Part shown: positions 56,907 to 64,000 of the stretch, piece by piece
How positions within the stretch are numbered: position 1 is the stretch's first letter
How the letters are laid out: every line of letters starts with the position of its first letter
Source: CAVVSQ01 sp963848825
GTDB lineage: Bacteria; Planctomycetota; Planctomycetia; Gemmatales; Gemmataceae
Assembly: GCA_963848825.1 (NCBI GenBank)
Contig: CAWKFA010000008.1
Coordinates: forward strand, 434,001-498,000
Length of the DNA: 64,000 nucleotides
Direction: 5' to 3'
Program-made: the position numbers and the translations under genes
Notes under the pieces: model-generated
Seen by the model: only the letters and a program-made list of their open reading frames with translations
What the model was told of the DNA's origin: nothing
Database searches by the model: none

Positions 56907-58132
56907 TCAAAGCTTTGGGAGCATGCACGTGAGGATTTTCAGACGTAGATATTCCTCATCGCGGAAGCCGTAGGCGCGTTGCTGGATGACGCGTATTTTG
57001 TTGTTGAGACCCTCGACGAATCCCAGGGCCACTTTGTTGTTGGCATGACAATAAGCCACGATGCCGTCCCAATGGCTCTGGATCAAGTTCGCGAATTCCT
57101 CGTAGGGTTTTAAGCGTTGCCACCTGAGGGACTCCACCCAATTGGAGAAAAAGCGTAGGGCCCAACCGGGAGACTCGTAGCTCCAGAGCTGTTCGAAAGA
57201 CTCCTTGAGGAGGTAGGCTTTGTATAGTCGCTTGTTGGCGTTGAATAATAGCTTCAACGCTTTTCTACCCTTCAGAGTGAGGTTGCGCCAACGCGACAAC
57301 AAAGCATACTTTTGCCCCTTGATATAACGTCGGCCAGGCCCCGTCAGCCGGCCGTATTCTTTCTTGCGAACCGTGTCCAAAGCATCTTGCAAATGGCGCA
57401 GCACATGGAACTTGTCGTAGATAATCAGGGCTTGTGGGGCATTTCCTTTCTTGCGGGTGGAACTGTGGAACGCCTTCCACATGTCCATGACCGCCAGGCG
57501 GATTTTGCTGGATTTTTCGGGGCCCAGCCAAGCAAAGAAGGCGTCCATGCTTTCCTCGGAGCGATCCTTGCCGCCGAACCATATGGGCCGCCCCCGAATC
57601 AGGTCGCTGACTACAATGCGGTAGCTGTGGCCTTTGCCGATAGCAATTTCGTCGATGCCAATCGCCCTGGGGGCAGGTTGTTTGGCCCGTCGAAGTTGCT
57701 CGGCCATGTACTGCTTGTCCAACTCCTTGACGGTATGCCAATCCAAGGTCAGTTCGTCGGCCACGGCCTTGACCGAACTGTCCCGGCAACGCCGTCCCAC
57801 GAAGTAGGCAAACCGTTTCGTGTAAAACGGATTGTCGGCAAGCCAGTCCAGACTTTCGGTCTTCACGCCAGCGCACCACGAACACGCTACTCGACGAATC
57901 GAGAAATCGAGGTAAACGCGCTTGTCGCCACAGGAAAGGTCGCGGACACGGCGTGACCTTTGATCGTAAAACGCGGCAGACACCTGACCACAAACCCCAC
58001 AGGCCGTTTTTTTCGGCGCCGCTGGAGGGTGACGACCACAGCGACCGGATCGCCAAAGATCCCATGGACGCTGGCCAAAGGATCGAACCCAGGGAACCGA
58101 TAGACGTCGCGTATTTGTCGAGTTGATGGCAT
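56907..58132 (-). CDS. ISL3 transposase, frame break at an A7 run
   Basis: A DDE transposase of about 408 residues. The N-terminal zinc ribbon contains CGVCGQ and, later, ACSWCAGVKTE. Catalytic residues: Asp in AIGIDEIAIGKGHSYRI, Asp in RLAVMDMWKAFHSSTR and Glu in ALGFVEGLNNKIRVIQQRAY, followed by the typical GFRDEEYLRLKIL. The first ~45 residues (MPSTRQIRDVYRFPG) lie in a different frame; the two frames meet at a run of seven A on the coding strand (58007-58013), a sequence where ribosomes or polymerase slip. Activity cannot be judged. Confidence 0.88.
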
Positions 58133-58220
58133 AGGTCCATCAATACAGATTTCCCCTCGAAAGAAAAGAACGTTTTTGCAGCAAATAATCAGCTCTCAGG
58201 GGGTCTGGACGCCTAAATTC

Positions 58221-58244
58221 ACCCACTCGACTTCACGAAGAGCC
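58221..58244 (-). repeat. Right inverted repeat of the ISL3 element
   Basis: Twenty-four bases ending in GACTTCACGAAGAGCC; exact complement of the left end at 56858-56881. Confidence 0.9.
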
Positions 58245-58255
58245 TTAACTTAGAC

Positions 58256-58369
58256 CTAAAAGTCAATTCCCGGTCGATAGTCGCGCTCGTAATACTCGAA
58301 GTAATCGAAATCAACCGGCAGGCGCAGAAAATCTAAGGGGACGTAGCTCGATTCGCTTGAGATCGTCAT
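58256..58369 (-). CDS. Possible 37-aa protein next to the insertion sequence
   Basis: A short frame starting MTISSESSYVPLDFLRLPVD and ending GIDF, rich in aromatic and acidic residues. No good ribosome binding site is seen. It may be a remnant of a gene cut by the ISL3 insertion rather than a working gene. Confidence 0.25.
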   Translation of the reverse strand: MTISSESSYVPLDFLRLPVDFDYFEYYERDYRPGIDF

Positions 58370-58491
58370 GGTTATTCGGCCTGGTGTTCGGTGCACGATT
58401 CACTGTGTATAATCGCGATGCGATTCAGTTCGTTCAAGGCGGCGTCAGTTGGAGGAGTGCCATACCTTGTTGACGTTACTAGGTAACATTC

Positions 58492-58700
58492 TCAACGAAC
58501 CGACAAGCGATAATCCAGATAGCCGGACTCGTCCAGTCGGAGTAGGAGACGAAACGAGCGACCAAAGACGCGTGATTTGATCCAACCGGCTTGCGTGCCG
58601 CCGCATATCCGGCCGTTTCATGCCTGAGGATAGTGAATTCGAGGGGATCGGCCCAGGCATCTACAAGCCAATAATCCGTAATCCGTGGACCCTTTCTCGT
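58492..58700 (-). pseudogene. C-terminal relic of a Uma2/DUF820 endonuclease-like gene
   Basis: The minus strand encodes ITDYWLVDAWADPLEFTILR and, after a shift near 58570, WIKSRVFGRSFRLLLRLDES then YLDYRLSVR, the typical end of Uma2 (PD-(D/E)XK-like) proteins. The N-terminal two thirds, with the nuclease motifs, are missing. Uma2 genes are highly expanded in planctomycetes. Confidence 0.5.
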
Positions 58701-58766
58701 GACGCCTCTCGATGAGCTGGCCGACAGCAGCGGCTCCTGGGAAGAACTGGGCATTCTGCTCGCGAA

Positions 58767-58924
58767 AGGCGTCGGCATTCCGCTCCTGGTGGAGCAGGTA
58801 GGCATCGACCTCGGCTCGGTGCCGCAAGTATTAGCTGTAAATGTCGCCCAACAACAGCGGCGCAAAGCTTTGCGCGAGGGTTTCCGGGCTACCCCCTGGT
58901 GGAACCGCTGGATGACGGTGGCGA
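58767..58924 (-). pseudogene. DUF433 antitoxin relic, copy 1
   Basis: Minus-strand sequence SPETLAQSFAPLLLGDIYS, then YLRHRAEVDAYLLHQERNAD, resembles the C-terminal half of DUF433 antitoxin-like proteins (the TxAQVxxALxYYxDHxxEID pattern), with a stop inside (GDIYS followed by a stop). About 160 bases are nearly repeated at 61665-61833. No start or N-terminal half is found. Confidence 0.5.
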
Positions 58925-59003
58925 GCTCAGATTACTAATCATTCACGGGGTTTGCCGCGTTAGCGGTAATAGGCCGGGTTCCCCATTGTCCGCTTGGATT
59001 ATG

Positions 59004-59146
59004 CTCCCCTCTCCCCTGTACTCAGGGGCGAGGGGTGAATAGTAGGCCTCACGCTCCGCGTGAGGAAGCCATCGCGCGGAGCGTGGTGTCTACTGAGCCC
59101 CCTCACCTCAACCCCCCCTCCCCCTGAGTACAGGGGGAGAGGGGCT
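59004..59146. repeat. Nested palindromic element
   Basis: Outer arms of about 27 bases (CCCCTCTCCCCTGTACTCAG and an almost exact complement near 59120-59144) enclose a second inverted repeat (CACGCTCCGCG / CGCGGAGCGTG) and a short palindrome CCTCACGCTCCGCGTGAGG. No gene lies inside. It differs from the 106-base element at 26392. Confidence 0.7.
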
Positions 59147-59254
59147 TTATTTCCCCTATTTCCTCCCAGAGTAGCTACCCTTGGCCGAGGTAAACGATGC
59201 GGATATATTACATCGGCTTATTCTCTTTTCTTTCACCGTCACGGAGCCAAGGCC

Positions 59255-59450
59255 ATGACCATTACCGTGGAAGCCACTTATGAGAACGGTTTCTTGAAAC
59301 CCAAACACCACTGACTTTAAAGTTCGGCTCACCATTAACCCGGTGGAGGAGGCTGAGGACCCGTTTGAGGCAGTCATCGGCACCTGCGAGGGGCAGCCGG
59401 ACGGCGCCGCCAATCATGACAAGTACCTCTATGGGGACCGCCTACCATGA
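59255..59450 (+). pseudogene. DUF104-type antitoxin gene, two frame breaks
   Basis: Starts MTITVEATYENGFLKPK with GGAG upstream, the signature opening of DUF104 (AF2212-like) antitoxins; then, in other frames, KVRLTINPVEEAEDPFEAVI and GAANHDKYLYGDRLP. Joined length is ~64 residues, normal for the family. Its stop overlaps the start of a PIN-domain frame (ATGA), as in a VapBC operon. The breaks may be real decay or read errors. Confidence 0.6.
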
Positions 59451-59548
59451 TTTTCGTGGACACTTGGGCGTGGTTGGCCTTGGCCGTGAAGAGGGATCAA
59501 TATCATGCCGCCGCGAAGTTCAGTCCCAGTAGTCTTGCCCAACTTTAG
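59447..59548 (+). pseudogene. Truncated PIN-domain toxin (VapC-like)
   Basis: MIFVDTWAWLALAVKRDQYH is the classic start of a PIN ribonuclease, with the first active-site Asp. The frame stops after 33 residues; the remaining acidic residues of the PIN site are absent downstream, where the DUF433 gene begins. It therefore cannot be a working toxin. Confidence 0.65.
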
Positions 59549-59599
59549 GCTATAGGCTAAGCTTTCATTTGATGGTGTCTTGTTCTCGGAGAAGTACCA

Positions 59600-59872
59600 A
59601 TGACCGAAGCCGTGAGGACCGAACACCCACATATTGTCCGCCATATGGGCGTCTGTGGAGGCGAGCCGGTCATTGACGGCTTGCGAGTTACTGTTCGTCA
59701 TGTGGCGACTCTCCATAAACGTGGTGAAACCATTCTCGACATCTCGGAGGCCTTGGGTCTGACCGAAGCTCAGGTTTTCCATGCCCTTAGCTACTTCTTC
59801 GATCACCAGGGCGAAATCCAGGCCCTCATCAATGAGGAAGAAGTAGCACATGCCCGATTCGCCCAGCCCTGA
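59600..59872 (+). CDS. DUF433 antitoxin-like protein
   Basis: Intact 90-residue DUF433 protein with GGAG seven bases before the ATG. The core reads GEPVIDGLRVTVRHVATLHK, ETILDISEALGLTEAQVFHA and LSYFFDHQGEIQALINEEE, a DNA-binding antitoxin fold. It overlaps the following DUF5615 gene by 23 bases; DUF433 plus DUF5615 is a recurring toxin-antitoxin-like pair. Probably represses its own operon and binds the partner. Confidence 0.85.
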   Translation: MTEAVRTEHPHIVRHMGVCGGEPVIDGLRVTVRHVATLHKRGETILDISEALGLTEAQVFHALSYFFDHQGEIQALINEEEVAHARFAQP

Positions 59873-60236
59873 AACCCTATTCCTGCGCCTCTATCTCGAC
59901 CGCCACATCATGACCAAGTTGGCAGTTGATCTTCGGACCCGTGGCTTCGACGTTCTGACCACGGAGGAAGCGGGCAAAGACACTGCTAAAGATGAGGATC
60001 AACTCGCCTTTGCCACGAGCGAAGGGCGTTCCATCCTTAGTTTCAACATTCGCGATTTCGCTCCGCTGCACGAACAATGGACAGCCGAGAATCGGCCCCA
60101 CGCGGGCATCATCGTCTCGCGTCAATTGGGCAACCGGCAATACGGAGTCTTTCTCCAACGAATGCTGCAATTGCTCAACCACTTCACCGGCGAAGAAATG
60201 GTCGGGAACTTTGTCCATTTGGAGCAGTTTAAGTAG
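59850..60236 (+). CDS. DUF5615 PIN-like protein (probable toxin)
   Basis: Intact 128-residue protein of the DUF5615 (PIN-like, Mut7-C-related) family: LRLYLDRHIMTKLAVDLRTR has the first acidic residue, FDVLTTEEAGKDTAKDEDQL the second cluster, and SEGRSILSFNIRDFAPLHEQ the third, followed by HAGIIVSRQL. The expected role is an RNase toxin neutralised by the DUF433 protein. Activity is inferred from family and gene pairing. Confidence 0.82.
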   Translation: MPDSPSPETLFLRLYLDRHIMTKLAVDLRTRGFDVLTTEEAGKDTAKDEDQLAFATSEGRSILSFNIRDFAPLHEQWTAENRPHAGIIVSRQLGNRQYGVFLQRMLQLLNHFTGEEMVGNFVHLEQFK

Positions 60237-60929
60237 GACATCTTATTTGGACGTCCCCGCCCATGTTTCCAATTCCGCGACCTCTTCCCAAAACGCCTGC
60301 CACTCGCGGCGTTCGGCCTCGAGCAGCTTGTGATCGGCAGCAAGATCAAAGCCTGCGTCCGCAAATCGTCGGTGGCGAGGCCGGTCGTGGTAAATACCCA
60401 AGCCGGGCCGGCTGACGAGCAATCCGTCGCGCTCCAACTCGACGTGATGAATGTCAGAAAAAATGAGGGAATCCGCGTGCTGCGGACAGTATATTAGTGA
60501 CGGTCGCGCTGGCGACACGGAGGGTTTTGATGATTTAGGGATTGGACATGGCAACGCCACCGCTGCGAAAAATCGTGGAACATCTTCGTCGCGCGGCGCA
60601 GTAACTCCACCTGGAGAAAATTCGTCAAGACCCATGCTTCCACCTTGTGGGCTTGCGATTTCTTCACCAAAAACGTCTGCACGCTGCTCGGCCTGCGAAC
60701 TTTCTACATCTTCGTGTTCATCCACATCGCGTCACGCAAGATTCACTTCGCCGGCATGTTCTCTTTTGCGTTTCTCAATCCTTTGAGCGAGTTATAATAC
60801 CTAGACGTTGCGTTGCCTCACGGACACGACGCATCGCCGAAAAATCGCCATTGGCCTGATTCTGGGCTCGTTCTGCGCGGGGCAGAGATTTTGCACATTA
60901 CGCCACAGCCGTTGGCCGAATCATGCACC
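60237..60929. other. Decayed or non-coding stretch
   Basis: Minus-strand frames read partly protein-like: HHVELERDGLLVSRPGLGIY and LEAERREWQAFWEEVAELET at 60243-60440, and EAWVLTNFLQVELLRRATKM near 60600. They lie in different frames without start signals, so this looks like remains of one or two genes that I cannot name. Nothing intact is supported. Confidence 0.35.
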
Positions 60930-61167
60930 CGTAGGCGAAAAGAATTCCCAGCGATACGCCATCTTCATTTTCCTCAATTTGACTAACGGTCCGCCGAGCG
61001 CAAGTAGGCCAGCCGTAACTGGCTCCAACAGCGTTTTGTCGTGCGCCGGGACAGCGAACATTGCATAGTCTGAATGATGGCAAAATGAACCCGGTTGACG
61101 TTGCCACAGGCTCCCTTGAGCGCATGGTACACCAAGCCGCCTGGAGCAATACGGCCCGTCGTGGCAT
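60930..61167 (-). pseudogene. Possible relic of a REP-associated (RAYT/Y1) transposase
   Basis: In mixed frames the minus strand gives MPRRA, then IAPGGLVYHALK and HHSDYAMFAVPAHDKTLLEP, matching the layout of RAYT openings (PRRxRIAxGGLVYHxLNR ... DYxxFxxVLxxA). The His-x-His and Tyr motifs of the working enzyme are not present. Identification is tentative. Confidence 0.35.
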
Positions 61168-61381
61168 AGGCAAAGTGCAAGGCATCGGCACTGGCCGTTC
61201 AACAAAATTTGCCCGCAAATTCGATTGGCGGGAACTTGCTGGGGTGAGGCGTTTTTTCGACAAAGTATGAGCCGTCGATACCCGCTCATCGCCTCCTTTC
61301 AACCCATCCATCACGTTTCCCCGGTGCTTTAATCATCCACCTGCCGAAGTGCCCCTATTTCATTCGTTCATTAGCCTCGCG

Positions 61382-61480
61382 TCACCGGCCCAGAGCTCGA
61401 AATAGCGGCCCCAGATGGGCGCGGTAATGACGCCAGTGGCTGCTCGGTTGTTCGTAGATTTTCTGAGGCGTTGGCCGGGC
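61382..61480 (-). pseudogene. C-terminal scrap resembling a TPR-sulfotransferase end
   Basis: KIYEQPSSHWRHYRAHLGPL followed by FRALGR and a stop resembles the last ~25 residues of sulfotransferase-domain proteins (YEQPSxHWRxY). Nothing upstream matches. Weak evidence. Confidence 0.3.
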
Positions 61481-61664
61481 GGGGCGCTGGGTGCGATGCA
61501 TGGCACCCAGCCGATGCGTGTCGGAGCGCCCGCCGCATAAAAAAATGCCATGCAAAATGGTATGCAAAATGATATGCGTCGCGAAGGGGGGTGCCCGGTG
61601 CACGCATACATACCATTTTTCGCCCGGCATCCCCTACTGCCGACCGCCCGTTGATGCTCGCGAA

Positions 61665-61833
61665 ACGCGTCGGCATCCCGCTCCTGGTGGAGCAGGTAGG
61701 CATCGACCTCGGCTCGGCGCCGCAAGTATTAGCTGATCATCGCTTAAATGTCGCCCAACAACAGCGGCGCAAAGCTTGGCGCGAGGGTTTCCGGGCTGTC
61801 CCCCTGATGGAACCGCTGGATGACGACGGCGAG
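61665..61833 (-). pseudogene. DUF433 antitoxin relic, copy 2
   Basis: About 165 bases nearly identical to 58767-58924 in the same orientation, with an added 12 bases in the middle and several substitutions. Read on the minus strand: PLLLGDI, a stop, then YLRRRAEVDAYLLHQERDAD. Both copies contain stops at similar places, so the duplicated sequence was probably already decayed, or each decayed separately. Confidence 0.5.
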
Positions 61834-61981
61834 CGTTCCACGGGTGTCGAGGATTTCTGCGTCTCACCGGGCCGTGAGACACAGAAAAAACCCGTTCATA
61901 ACATATTCTGTATCCATGTCTTGCGAGTTAGGCTGTGCGTGTGTACTTGGGTGAGACGCAGGACATTCCATGAAAAATGAG

Positions 61982-62052
61982 CTGGGGAACTAGGATTCGA
62001 ACCTAGACAAGCAGAGTCAGAGTCTGCTGTGCTACCGTTACACCATTCCCCA
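61982..62052 (-). tRNA. tRNA-Gln (anticodon CUG)
   Basis: Seventy-one bases folding into a complete cloverleaf: acceptor TGGGGAA/TTCCCCA, anticodon loop CTCTGAC with anticodon CTG, T-loop GGTTCGAATCC, discriminator G. The CCA end is not encoded. It marks the right border of the accessory stretch that begins at the ISL3 element. Confidence 0.95.
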
Positions 62053-62219
62053 AGAGTGGCGAAGAAATTTTAGCTGCGGGGCTTTCAAAAAACAAGACAT
62101 GCTGAAGGGCCCGCAGGTGACAAATAAATCCTGGGCGGGATACACCCTCCGAGCACGGTAGGGCAGGGTGCTACAACGACCTGATGCCCGCCAATTGCAA
62201 ACAGCTAAGGGCTAAACAA

Positions 62220-62262
62220 CACGACCATCGTGAAAAAGCCGGGCTTTTTCACGATGGTCGTG
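62220..62262 (-). terminator. Terminator hairpin after the DUF1501 gene
   Basis: Perfect 21-base arms (CACGACCATCGTGAAAAAGCC and complement) in a single stem, 25 bases past the DUF1501 stop. A terminator for that gene. Confidence 0.7.
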
Positions 62263-62286
62263 GCAAGTCTTGATGGCTTTCGGTTG

Positions 62287-63614
62287 TTAGAACAGGGGTT
62301 CGATGGGTCGGCCGTTGTTGCCGGCGATGGCGAAGGGGCGGCCGATGGCGTCGCGGATTTGGGTGGTGGGGTCGATGCCGAGGCCGCGGTAGAGGGTGGC
62401 GAAGACGTCGCCGACCTTGACGGGGTTGGTGGCGACGGCCATGCCGTCCTGGTCGGTGCTGCCATAAACCTGGCCGCCCTTGATGCCGCCGCCGCCGACG
62501 ACGACGGACCAGCAGCGCGGCAAGTGGTCGCGGCCGGCGTTTTGGTTGATGCGCGGGGTGCGGCCGAATTCGCCCATCCATACGAGAACGGTGTTTTGCC
62601 ACATGCCACGGTCGACCAGGTCCTTGACGAGGGTGCCCATGGCCTTGTCGAGCGTGGGCTGAAGGCGGGTCGAGTGTGCCTGGAAGGTGTGTTGGTGGGT
62701 GTCCCAGCCGCCGAGGTCGATTTCGACCGCGGAGACGCCGGCTTCGACGAGGCGGCGAGCCAGCAGGCACGGATTTGCCGAAATTGTTGTCGCCGTACGC
62801 GTCCAAGAGGTTGCGGGACTCGTTGCGGAGATCGAAAACCTTGCCATCCTTGGAAGCGACGAGGCTAAAGCCTTTTTTGTAGATCTCGCCGTGGGCCTTG
62901 GAGCCGTCGGCGAACTTGGCGCGATCTTTATCGGCGAGGTGGGGAGCGCGGGTGGCGATGAACTGGTCTTCGAGCGTGTAGAACAGGCGTTGGCGACGCC
63001 GGATGCGTTCGTCCGCCTCGGCGCCGGTGCCGACGCTTTGCGGAGGACGAATGTTTTCGGGCGGCGCTGCCAGGGTTTTGCACGCTGAAGGGGGCATAGG
63101 CCATGCCCAGGAAGCCAGGGCCGTCGGCATTGCCGCCGACGGAGATGTAGTTTGGCAAGGAAATATCGTGATAACCCGCCAGTTTGGGGATTTCGTGAGC
63201 GGCGATGGCGCCGAGCGAGGGAAACGCCAGGGCCGGGTTGGGAGTGTAGGAGGTGTGCATCAGGGACCGGCCGCGAGCGTGATCGCCTTCGGTGGTCGTG
63301 AGCGAGCGAACGATGGCCAGGTGGCGCATTTGTTCCGCCACCTTGGGCATGTGCTCGGAGATTTTTATGCCGGAGACGGACGTGTTCATTTCGCGGAACT
63401 CGCCGCCAGTGGGCCGGCCGGGCTTGAGGTCCCAGATATCAATGGTGGCGGGGCCGCCGCTCATCCACAGAATGATGACGCTCTTGTTCTGCTGGCGAAG
63501 CGTTTGTGCGTTGGCTTGTAGATTGCGAACGAATTCGATGGCGGGCACGGCCATGGCCGAGGCCCCGGCCACGTGACCAAGAAAGTGCCGCCGCGTCATC
63601 CCATTTTTGAACAT
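62287..63614 (-). CDS. TAT-exported DUF1501 protein, two frameshifts
   Basis: About 442 residues. The twin-arginine leader is MTRRHFLGHVAGASAMAVPA; then come VIILWMSGGPATIDIWDLKP, SLTTTEGDHARGRSLMHTSY, and GWDTHQHTFQAHSTRLQPTL, VLVWMGEFGRTPRINQNAGR and DHLPRCWSVVVGGGGIKGG, which are the metal-site parts of this alkaline-phosphatase/sulfatase-like superfamily. Frames change near 63080 and 62780. In planctomycetes DUF1501 genes usually follow a DUF1549/DUF1553 gene; here the gene upstream is cut by the window end. Role unknown, possibly sulfated polysaccharide use. Confidence 0.88.
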
Positions 63615-63775
63615 GTGTGCTTTGCCTTTCCAGGACATTGTGCCCGAAACCAACGGGAACTAACTCTAGTATTGACCAAACGTTAGGTGTATGTCAAGTA
63701 GCCGCCTGCTCTGGCAGCGCCAGCGCTCGGGATTTGAGACGAAATGGGGCGTGCAATAGTTCCCCGGCGGGGAGA

Positions 63776-64000
63776 TTATTTTTCGGCGCGGGGAACGACA
63801 CGCAGCACGAAGCTGGACTGGCCGGCACCACTGGCGCGGGTGACTTCAACACGGGCCAGGAGGTCGAGAATGGCCAGGAAATTGTCGAAATCTCGCGCCG
63901 CGACGGTATTGGGAACGCGATCATTGGCGGCAATATGATCGATCAGGGGCTGGCGATATTGGCGGAGAGTTTTGGCAAGCTCGACGGCGGACAGACGCAG
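63776..64000 (-). CDS. 3' end of an unidentified gene (cut by window)
   Basis: The last 74 residues of a protein entering from the right edge: LRLSAVELAKTLRQYRQPLI, then DHIAANDRVPNTVAARDFDN and QSSFVLRVVPRAEK before TAA. It is upstream of and in the same direction as the DUF1501 gene. No domain can be named from this part. A small GC hairpin (TTCCCCGGCGGGGA) follows the stop. Confidence 0.6.
   Translation of the reverse strand: MRLSAVELAKTLRQYRQPLIDHIAANDRVPNTVAARDFDNFLAILDLLARVEVTRASGAGQSSFVLRVVPRAEK

Larger units (their letters stand above)
56858..58244. mobile_element. Complete ISL3-family insertion sequence
   Basis: A 1387-base element bounded by perfect 24-base inverted repeats that start GGCTCTTCGTGAAGTCGAGT, the ISL3-type end. 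It holds one transposase gene. No clear 8-base target duplication is visible at its edges (left TCAATAAC, right TTAACTTA), so it may be old or one flank may have changed. Confidence 0.9.

Noticed and set aside
60243..60725. 160-codon minus-strand frame
   Set aside because: The second half looks protein-like but the first half does not, and no start signal is found; treated as decayed DNA.
61500..61600. Short A-rich repeats (ATGCAAAATG-like) that might be a CRISPR or tandem array
   Set aside because: Only two or three irregular units, no constant spacer length; no CRISPR array or cas gene anywhere in the window.

Overview
The window is GC-rich chromosomal DNA from a planctomycete, most likely a Gemmata-type lineage. 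This is inferred from gene content: a TAT-signal DUF1501 protein and a secreted Gfo/Idh/MocA oxidoreductase, an ECF sigma factor next to a zinc-ribbon Ser/Thr kinase, many secreted proteins of unknown function, and two large sigma-70 factors. About thirty genes are split by single-base indels although the protein is continuous across two frames. Several sit in short C, G or A runs, so most look like assembly or read errors. Coordinates below join the frames into whole genes and state where the shift falls.

1-13780 is a Tad/Flp (type IVb) pilus locus in two divergent arms around an 820-bp non-coding region. The left arm (minus strand) encodes a pilin-like protein, prepilin peptidase, a small membrane protein, TadE, CpaB, a TadG-like protein, the ATPase TadA/CpaF, TadB and TadC (cut by the window edge). 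The right arm (plus strand) encodes the secretin CpaC, a CpaD/OmpA-like lipoprotein, TadD, two unknown envelope proteins and, last, an actin-like ATPase closest to the magnetosome actin MamK. No CpaE/TadZ gene is seen inside the window.

13806-29317 holds housekeeping and metabolic genes: a BaiN/HI0933 flavoprotein, LemA plus an HtpX-like protease, two adjacent genes matching the two halves of D-glutamate cyclase, an RluA pseudouridine synthase, a HEAT-repeat protein, rnpA, a DnaJ/CbpA-like chaperone, a nucleoside-symporter-like MFS protein, a MASE1/PAS histidine kinase, and an NRAMP manganese transporter with a DtxR-type box upstream. 29865-36906 is regulatory: two RpoD-like sigma factors (one with three added N-terminal helix-turn-helix segments), a Fur regulator, a FlgM-like small protein, an RsbW-like anti-sigma kinase and a secreted oxidoreductase.

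36985-55518 carries secreted or membrane proteins, an MBL hydrolase, a GNAT acetyltransferase, a YchF-like GTPase, an assimilatory nitrate reductase gene (badly broken) with an intact nitrate/nitrite transporter, a kinase/ECF/phosphatase signalling group, and a probable truncated-globin/ankyrin fusion. Two copies of a ~106-bp palindrome (26392 and 41059) fill the gaps between convergent gene pairs.

56858-61980 is accessory DNA: a complete ISL3 element, then toxin-antitoxin genes and relics (DUF433/DUF5615 intact; DUF104/PIN, Uma2 and two DUF433 relics broken), nested palindromes and a possible REP-transposase relic. A tRNA-Gln, a DUF1501 gene and the 3' end of another gene close the window.
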